A stretch of 9,613 bases of DNA from Betaproteobacteria bacterium (lineage in GTDB: Bacteria; Pseudomonadota; Gammaproteobacteria; Burkholderiales; Usitatibacteraceae), in contig PQAI01000110.1 of assembly GCA_003105245.1 (NCBI GenBank), positions 1-9,613 on the forward strand, given 5' to 3'. Shown here piece by piece: positions 6,157-9,613 of this stretch. Below the pieces are notes generated by a model that did no database searches, was not told where the DNA came from, and worked only from the letters and a program-made list of their open reading frames with translations. How positions within the stretch are numbered: the stretch's first letter is position 1; each line of letters begins with the position of its first letter. The translations under genes were made by a program, and so were the position numbers.

Positions 6157-7796
6157 CCCTTGTCGGGGTCGGCGGAGGTCACGAGCTCGCGCTCGTCGAG
6201 CTCCTCCTCGATGGCGCGCGCCGTCTCGTCGTTGATCTCGTCGGCCTTGAGGAGCTCGAGCAGGCGCGCGCGCTCGGCGGCGATGCCCTCGAGCCGCAGC
6301 CGGCGCGCCGTGGCGATGTGCTCGGCGCGCACGGCGGCGACCTCCGCCGGGCTCTCGCGCAGGTCCACCTTGCCCTGGTAGCGGCCCAGGAGCGCCGTGG
6401 CGAAGCGCCTGTCCTCGGGATCCTCCAGGCGGTCGAGCGACGGCTTCACCACGGCGATGGCGGCCTTCGCGAGCTCCACGCGCGCTCTCTCCTCCTCGAT
6501 GGGCCCCTCGGGGTCGTCCTTGGCGCGCAGGCGCGGGATGATCCAGGGCAGCGTCAGGCCGTTGAGCCCGAGCGTGAGGATGATGGTGGCCGCGGCGAGG
6601 AAGACGACGAGGTCGCGCTCGGGAAAGGGCTGGCCCGCCTGCGTGAGGAGCGGAACCGAGAGCGCCGTGGCGAGCGTGATCGAGCCGCGCACCGCGGCCC
6701 ATCCCACGAGGAACATGCGGCGCGGGTCCGGCCCCTCGCGCCCCCCCGTCCAGCCCCAGCCCAGGTGGAAGCGCGCGTAGCCCGAGCCCCAGACCCAGCC
6801 GATGCGAAGCGCCATGAGGACCACCCACAGCGCGATCGCCCAGTACGCGAGGCGCCATCCGTCGTAGCCGGCGACTCCCGCGACCATCTGCCTCAGCTGC
6901 AGGCCCAGCAGCACGAACACCAGCCCGTTGAAGAACCACGCGATCATGCGCCAGACCTCGCGCGCGTGGCGCCGGCTCTCCACCGACAGGCCCTTCACCT
7001 CCTGCCCGCCGGCCCACAGCCCGGAGGCGACGACCGCGAGGATCCCGGACACGTGAAAGGCCTCGGCCACGAGGTAGGCCGCGTAGGGAACGATCACGGT
7101 GAGCACGGTCTGCACCACCGGGTCGTCCTTCTCGAGGCGGATGAGGCGCTCGCGGAACTTGCGCCCGAGCCACTCGATGAGTATCCCCACGCACAGGCCG
7201 CCGCCTGAAAGGATGACGAAACGGCCGGTCACCTCGTCCATGGTGGCGTGGCCCGCGGCGGCGGCGGCCGCCACCGCGAGCTTGAAGGCCACCAGCCCCG
7301 TGGCGTCGTTGAGCAGGCTCTCGGCGTTCACGATGTGGGTCACGCGCGCGGGCAGCGGCACGGTCGCGGTCGTGGCCACGGTGGCCACCGCGTCCGTGGG
7401 CGAGACGATGGCGCCCAGCGTGAAGGCCACCGCGAGCGGGATGGACGGGATGAGCCAGTGGATGAAGTAGCCCACCGCCACCACGGTGAGCACCACCAGG
7501 CCCAGCGCGAGGAGGAGCACGGGCTTCAGCACGTGCAGGAGGTCGCGCCGCGGCAGCACGCGCGCATCCGCGAAGAGGATCGGCGGGATGAAGAGCAGCA
7601 GGAAGACCTCGGGGTCGACCTTGATGCCGTGGAATCCCGGCAGGAACGAGGCGGCGGCCCCCACGACCACGAGGAAGATGGGCAGCGGCATGCGCGACCA
7701 CGGCGCGAGCACGCCTCCGACGGCGGTCAGGACGATGGCGGGGGCGAGGTCGACGACTTGCATGGTGCTGGGAAACGTCCGCGGGGGGAGGGTCAT
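6153..7796 (-). CDS. CPA1-family Na+/H+ antiporter (NhaP-like)
   Basis: A 547-residue inner-membrane exchanger, probably swapping cytoplasmic Na+ (or K+) for protons. About 12 hydrophobic segments cover residues 15-422. Family marks include LFIPPILFADA (68-78), GAIVSPTDAVA (128-138) and ESLLNDATGLVAF (159-171), whose N163-D164 pair is the ion-binding site of the electroneutral CPA1 group. GWAAVRGSITLATAL (365-379) carries the conserved Arg370. Residues 423-547 form a charged, helical cytoplasmic tail, as in the bacterial Na+/H+ antiporter subfamily. The start is uncertain: neither the ATG at 7796 nor the one at 7763 (giving MQVVDLAPAI, 536 residues) has a clear ribosome site. The shorter form begins right before the first membrane segment. 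It is convergent with the SpeE-like gene and divergent from the S41 peptidase gene, so probably transcribed alone. Confidence 0.93.
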   Translation of the reverse strand: MTLPPRTFPSTMQVVDLAPAIVLTAVGGVLAPWSRMPLPIFLVVVGAAASFLPGFHGIKVDPEVFLLLFIPPILFADARVLPRRDLLHVLKPVLLLALGLVVLTVVAVGYFIHWLIPSIPLAVAFTLGAIVSPTDAVATVATTATVPLPARVTHIVNAESLLNDATGLVAFKLAVAAAAAAGHATMDEVTGRFVILSGGGLCVGILIEWLGRKFRERLIRLEKDDPVVQTVLTVIVPYAAYLVAEAFHVSGILAVVASGLWAGGQEVKGLSVESRRHAREVWRMIAWFFNGLVFVLLGLQLRQMVAGVAGYDGWRLAYWAIALWVVLMALRIGWVWGSGYARFHLGWGWTGGREGPDPRRMFLVGWAAVRGSITLATALSVPLLTQAGQPFPERDLVVFLAAATIILTLGLNGLTLPWIIPRLRAKDDPEGPIEEERARVELAKAAIAVVKPSLDRLEDPEDRRFATALLGRYQGKVDLRESPAEVAAVRAEHIATARRLRLEGIAAERARLLELLKADEINDETARAIEEELDERELVTSADPDKG

Positions 7797-7826
7797 GATC
7801 GCCCAATCCGGACCGGGGGCCCTTGC

Positions 7827-7854
7827 GGAGGCGCAAACGCTTGGTAACGCCTCC
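7827..7854. repeat. Inverted repeat in the divergent intergenic region
   Basis: GGAGGCG (7827-7833) and CGCCTCC (7848-7854) form perfect 7-base arms around a 14-base spacer, between the antiporter and S41 peptidase starts. It could be an operator or a hairpin. GC-rich arms of this length can arise by chance here. Confidence 0.25.
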
Positions 7855-7869
7855 CGGAGTCCCTTCGGC

Positions 7870-7875
7870 TAGGAT
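7870..7875 (+). promoter_or_regulatory. Possible -10 element of the S41 peptidase gene
   Basis: TAGGAT matches four of six -10 consensus bases and lies 43 bases before the start codon. No convincing -35 element is found at 16-18 bases; TTGGTA at 7841 is 23 bases upstream. Only the position and the relaxed -10 typical of GC-rich genomes support it. Confidence 0.25.
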
Positions 7876-7918
7876 GCCGCTCTTTCGGGAGCCGGCCGCC
7901 GCCGGGGGGAGACGAACG

Positions 7919-9382
7919 ATGGGAATCCGGCAACGAGGAGCACGCGTCCTGGCGATCGCCGCGGCCGCCGCGATGCTGGCGGGCGCGGGCCCCGCCCTCG
8001 CCTTCGACCGCGAGGCGTGGCGCGAGGATTTCGCCCAGCTCAAGCGCGAGCTCGCCGCCGCCTACGCCAACCTGGAATGGGCGGTCGAGTCGCGCCGCAT
8101 GGACCTGCCCGCGCTCGCCACCCGCGCCGAGGATCTCCTCGCGAAGGCGACGAGCGACGACGAGGCGCGCCGCGCCTTCGAGCGCTTCCTCGCGTCCTTC
8201 GGCGACGGGCACCTGCGCATCCGTTGGCCCAAGCCCGGGGCGCCCGCCGCCCCGGCTGCGGCCGGCGACCCGGCGACGCCTTCGGCGCGCTCCTGTGCGG
8301 ACCTGGGTTACCGTCGGCCACGCGACGACGGCCTGGATTTCTCCGCCTTTCCCCGCTACCGCAAGCTCGCCACGCCGGAGTCGGCCTCGTTTCCCGCGGG
8401 CGTGCTGGAGACGGCGGGCGGCAGGCGCGTGGGAATCGTGCGCATCGCGCTGCTCATGGAGGGCGCGTTCCCCGAGGTGTGCGAGCAGGTGCACCCCGTG
8501 CCCGCCCCTTGCGACGCGAAGTGCGAGGCGCGCATCGAGTCGGAGGTCGGGCGCCGGATCGGCGCGGCGCTCGCCGCGCAGGTGCGATCCCTGAAGAGGG
8601 AGGGCGTGGCGGCGATCGCCATCGACCTCACCGCCAACGGCGGCGGCAGCGACTGGGCGGAAGCGGCCGCGCGCATCGTGACCGCGCCCGGCGTGGAGGC
8701 CCCGCGCATGGCCTTCATCCGGCACCCGCACTGGGTCGAGCAGTTCAGGATGCGGCTCGAGGACGTGGAGCGCGACCTCGCGCGCCCCGACCTGCCCGGG
8801 GGCGTCCGGCCCGCCCTCGAGAAGGCACGCGCCACGATCCGCGAATCGGCGCGCGTGGCCGCCGAGCCCTGCGACCGGAGCGTCGCGTGGGAAGGCCGCG
8901 CGACCTGCGCCCTCGTGGCGCGCGAGCCGGCGTGGCGCTCCACGGGGCTGCTGGCCACCCGGCCCGCCTACGACGTCTCCGGCCTCTCGGCCGACCACGT
9001 GCTCGACTTCCTCTCGCGCTACGGCGCGCCGGAGGGCGCCTGGCGCGGCCGCCTCGCGGTGCTGGTCGACGGCGACACGGCCTCCGCGGCCGAGCTCTTC
9101 GCCGCGACGCTGCAGGACAACCGGCGCGCGACGATCATCGGCGCGCCCACCTTCGGCTCGGGCTGCGGCTACACGGGCGGGGGCATCGCGATCCGCCTCT
9201 CGAAATCCGGCGCGACGCTCAGGCTGCCCGACTGCGTGCGCTTCCGGAGCGACGGCTCGAACGAGGTCGAGGGGATCGTGCCCGACGTCCTCGTGCCCTG
9301 GCGGGCCGGGCTCTCGCGCCACCAGCGCGCCGCGCGCGCGCTGCCGCTCCTGGAGCGGTGGGTCGAGCGACGCGGAAAGTAG
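7919..9382 (+). CDS. Exported S41-family peptidase, tricorn/IRBP-like branch
   Basis: A 487-residue predicted periplasmic protease. The start at 7919 is preceded by the strong ribosome site GGGGGGAGA six bases upstream and gives a classic signal peptide (MGIRQRGARV, Ala-rich core, cleavage after GPALA at residue 28). An in-frame ATG at 7823 would bury that signal and is rejected. A helical N-terminal part ends in FGDGHLR (94-100), a motif seen in S41 proteins of the tricorn/IRBP type. DLTANGGG (236-243) is the S41 beta-strand loop, and DGDTASAAELF (384-394) holds the predicted nucleophile Ser389. Where Ctp proteases have the catalytic Lys (G-K-G), this protein has GSGCG with Ser414, so a His-assisted mechanism through His98 is more likely. 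I see no PDZ domain. Eight cysteines (126, 188, 198, 202, 318, 330, 416, 439) could form disulfides. Substrate unknown. Confidence 0.88.
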   Translation: MGIRQRGARVLAIAAAAAMLAGAGPALAFDREAWREDFAQLKRELAAAYANLEWAVESRRMDLPALATRAEDLLAKATSDDEARRAFERFLASFGDGHLRIRWPKPGAPAAPAAAGDPATPSARSCADLGYRRPRDDGLDFSAFPRYRKLATPESASFPAGVLETAGGRRVGIVRIALLMEGAFPEVCEQVHPVPAPCDAKCEARIESEVGRRIGAALAAQVRSLKREGVAAIAIDLTANGGGSDWAEAAARIVTAPGVEAPRMAFIRHPHWVEQFRMRLEDVERDLARPDLPGGVRPALEKARATIRESARVAAEPCDRSVAWEGRATCALVAREPAWRSTGLLATRPAYDVSGLSADHVLDFLSRYGAPEGAWRGRLAVLVDGDTASAAELFAATLQDNRRATIIGAPTFGSGCGYTGGGIAIRLSKSGATLRLPDCVRFRSDGSNEVEGIVPDVLVPWRAGLSRHQRAARALPLLERWVERRGK

Positions 9383-9407
9383 AAGGGCCCGCCGAAGCGG
9401 GCCCTTC
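9382..9407 (+). terminator. Strong hairpin after the S41 peptidase gene
   Basis: Perfect 11-base arms GAAGGGCCCGC and GCGGGCCCTTC enclose a CGAA tetraloop. The stem starts at the last base of the peptidase stop codon. There is no long T tract after it, but the arms begin AAG and end CTT, as in many bidirectional terminators of GC-rich proteobacteria. It could also end transcription coming from groEL on the other strand. Confidence 0.65.
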
Positions 9408-9417
9408 CGGAGCAGCC

Positions 9418-9460
9418 ACCCTCACCCCCGACCCCTCTCCCGCAAGCGGGAGAGGGGAGG
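9418..9460. repeat. Dispersed intergenic palindromic repeat (REP-like)
   Basis: The head ACCCTCACCCCCGA is followed by CCCCTCTCCCGC-AA-GCGGGAGAGGGG, a perfect 12-base palindrome. From memory this ACCCTCACCCC-ACCCCTCTCCC palindrome pattern recurs between genes in many proteobacterial genomes. It lies between the convergent S41 and groEL genes, ten bases beyond the groEL stop, and probably also helps to end or protect the groEL transcript. It belongs to no gene. Confidence 0.6.
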
Positions 9461-9469
9461 GAGATCGGA

Positions 9470-9613
<144 letters not shown>

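Noticed and set aside
7823..7918. Upstream start for the S41 peptidase at 7823
   Set aside because: It would place 32 residues before the signal peptide and lacks a ribosome site; the ATG at 7919 has a clear one.
5131..8043. Minus-strand open frame of 970 codons spanning three genes
   Set aside because: Low-complexity Arg/Gly/Ala/Pro translation that crosses the antiporter in another frame; no recognisable motif.
7793..9322. Minus-strand open frame of 509 codons opposite the S41 peptidase
   Set aside because: Compositionally biased shadow; the plus strand has a strong ribosome site, signal peptide and S41 motifs.

Overview
The window is very GC-rich chromosomal DNA (roughly 70% by eye). It is packed with bacterial genes, most likely from a betaproteobacterium. 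This placement rests on the GroEL-type Gly-Gly-Met tail, the very long DUF349 protein followed by a SpeE-like protein, the codon bias and the short intergenic spaces; the genus cannot be fixed from the sequence. There is no sign of phage, plasmid, IS element, CRISPR array, tRNA or rRNA.

Layout. (1) 39-2308, minus strand: a two-gene unit of a short PadR-family repressor and an exported eight-haem c-type cytochrome. The two reading frames share one base (TGATG), so they are probably translationally coupled. Upstream of padR lie a weak sigma70-like promoter, a cluster of nested inverted repeats over the start codon (candidate autoregulatory operator) and an FNR/ANR-like box. (2) 2496-6156, plus strand: a 925-residue helical DUF349 protein and, 4 bases later, a SpeE-like SAM-fold protein that lacks the usual polyamine-site YHE motif. 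(3) 6153-7796, minus strand: a CPA1-type Na+/H+ antiporter. Its stop codon and that of the SpeE-like gene sit in the same CTAG. (4) 7919-9382, plus strand: an exported S41-family peptidase that resembles the tricorn/IRBP branch more than the Ctp (Ser-Lys) branch. It ends on a strong hairpin. (5) 9470-9613, minus strand: the last 47 codons of groEL, running off the window. A common dispersed palindromic repeat lies between the two convergent genes.

How it fits together. The clearest functional unit is the PadR/octahaem cytochrome pair: a periplasmic or cell-surface electron carrier probably under ligand control by PadR and possibly under oxygen/redox control through the FNR-like box. The DUF349/SpeE-like pair looks like an operon of unknown role. 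Antiporter, S41 peptidase and groEL appear to be independent neighbours. I see no convincing multi-gene novel system. The most unusual part is the cytochrome (regulatory-like N-terminal domain, long haem-free segment, calcium-loop-like motif) and its coupled repressor.
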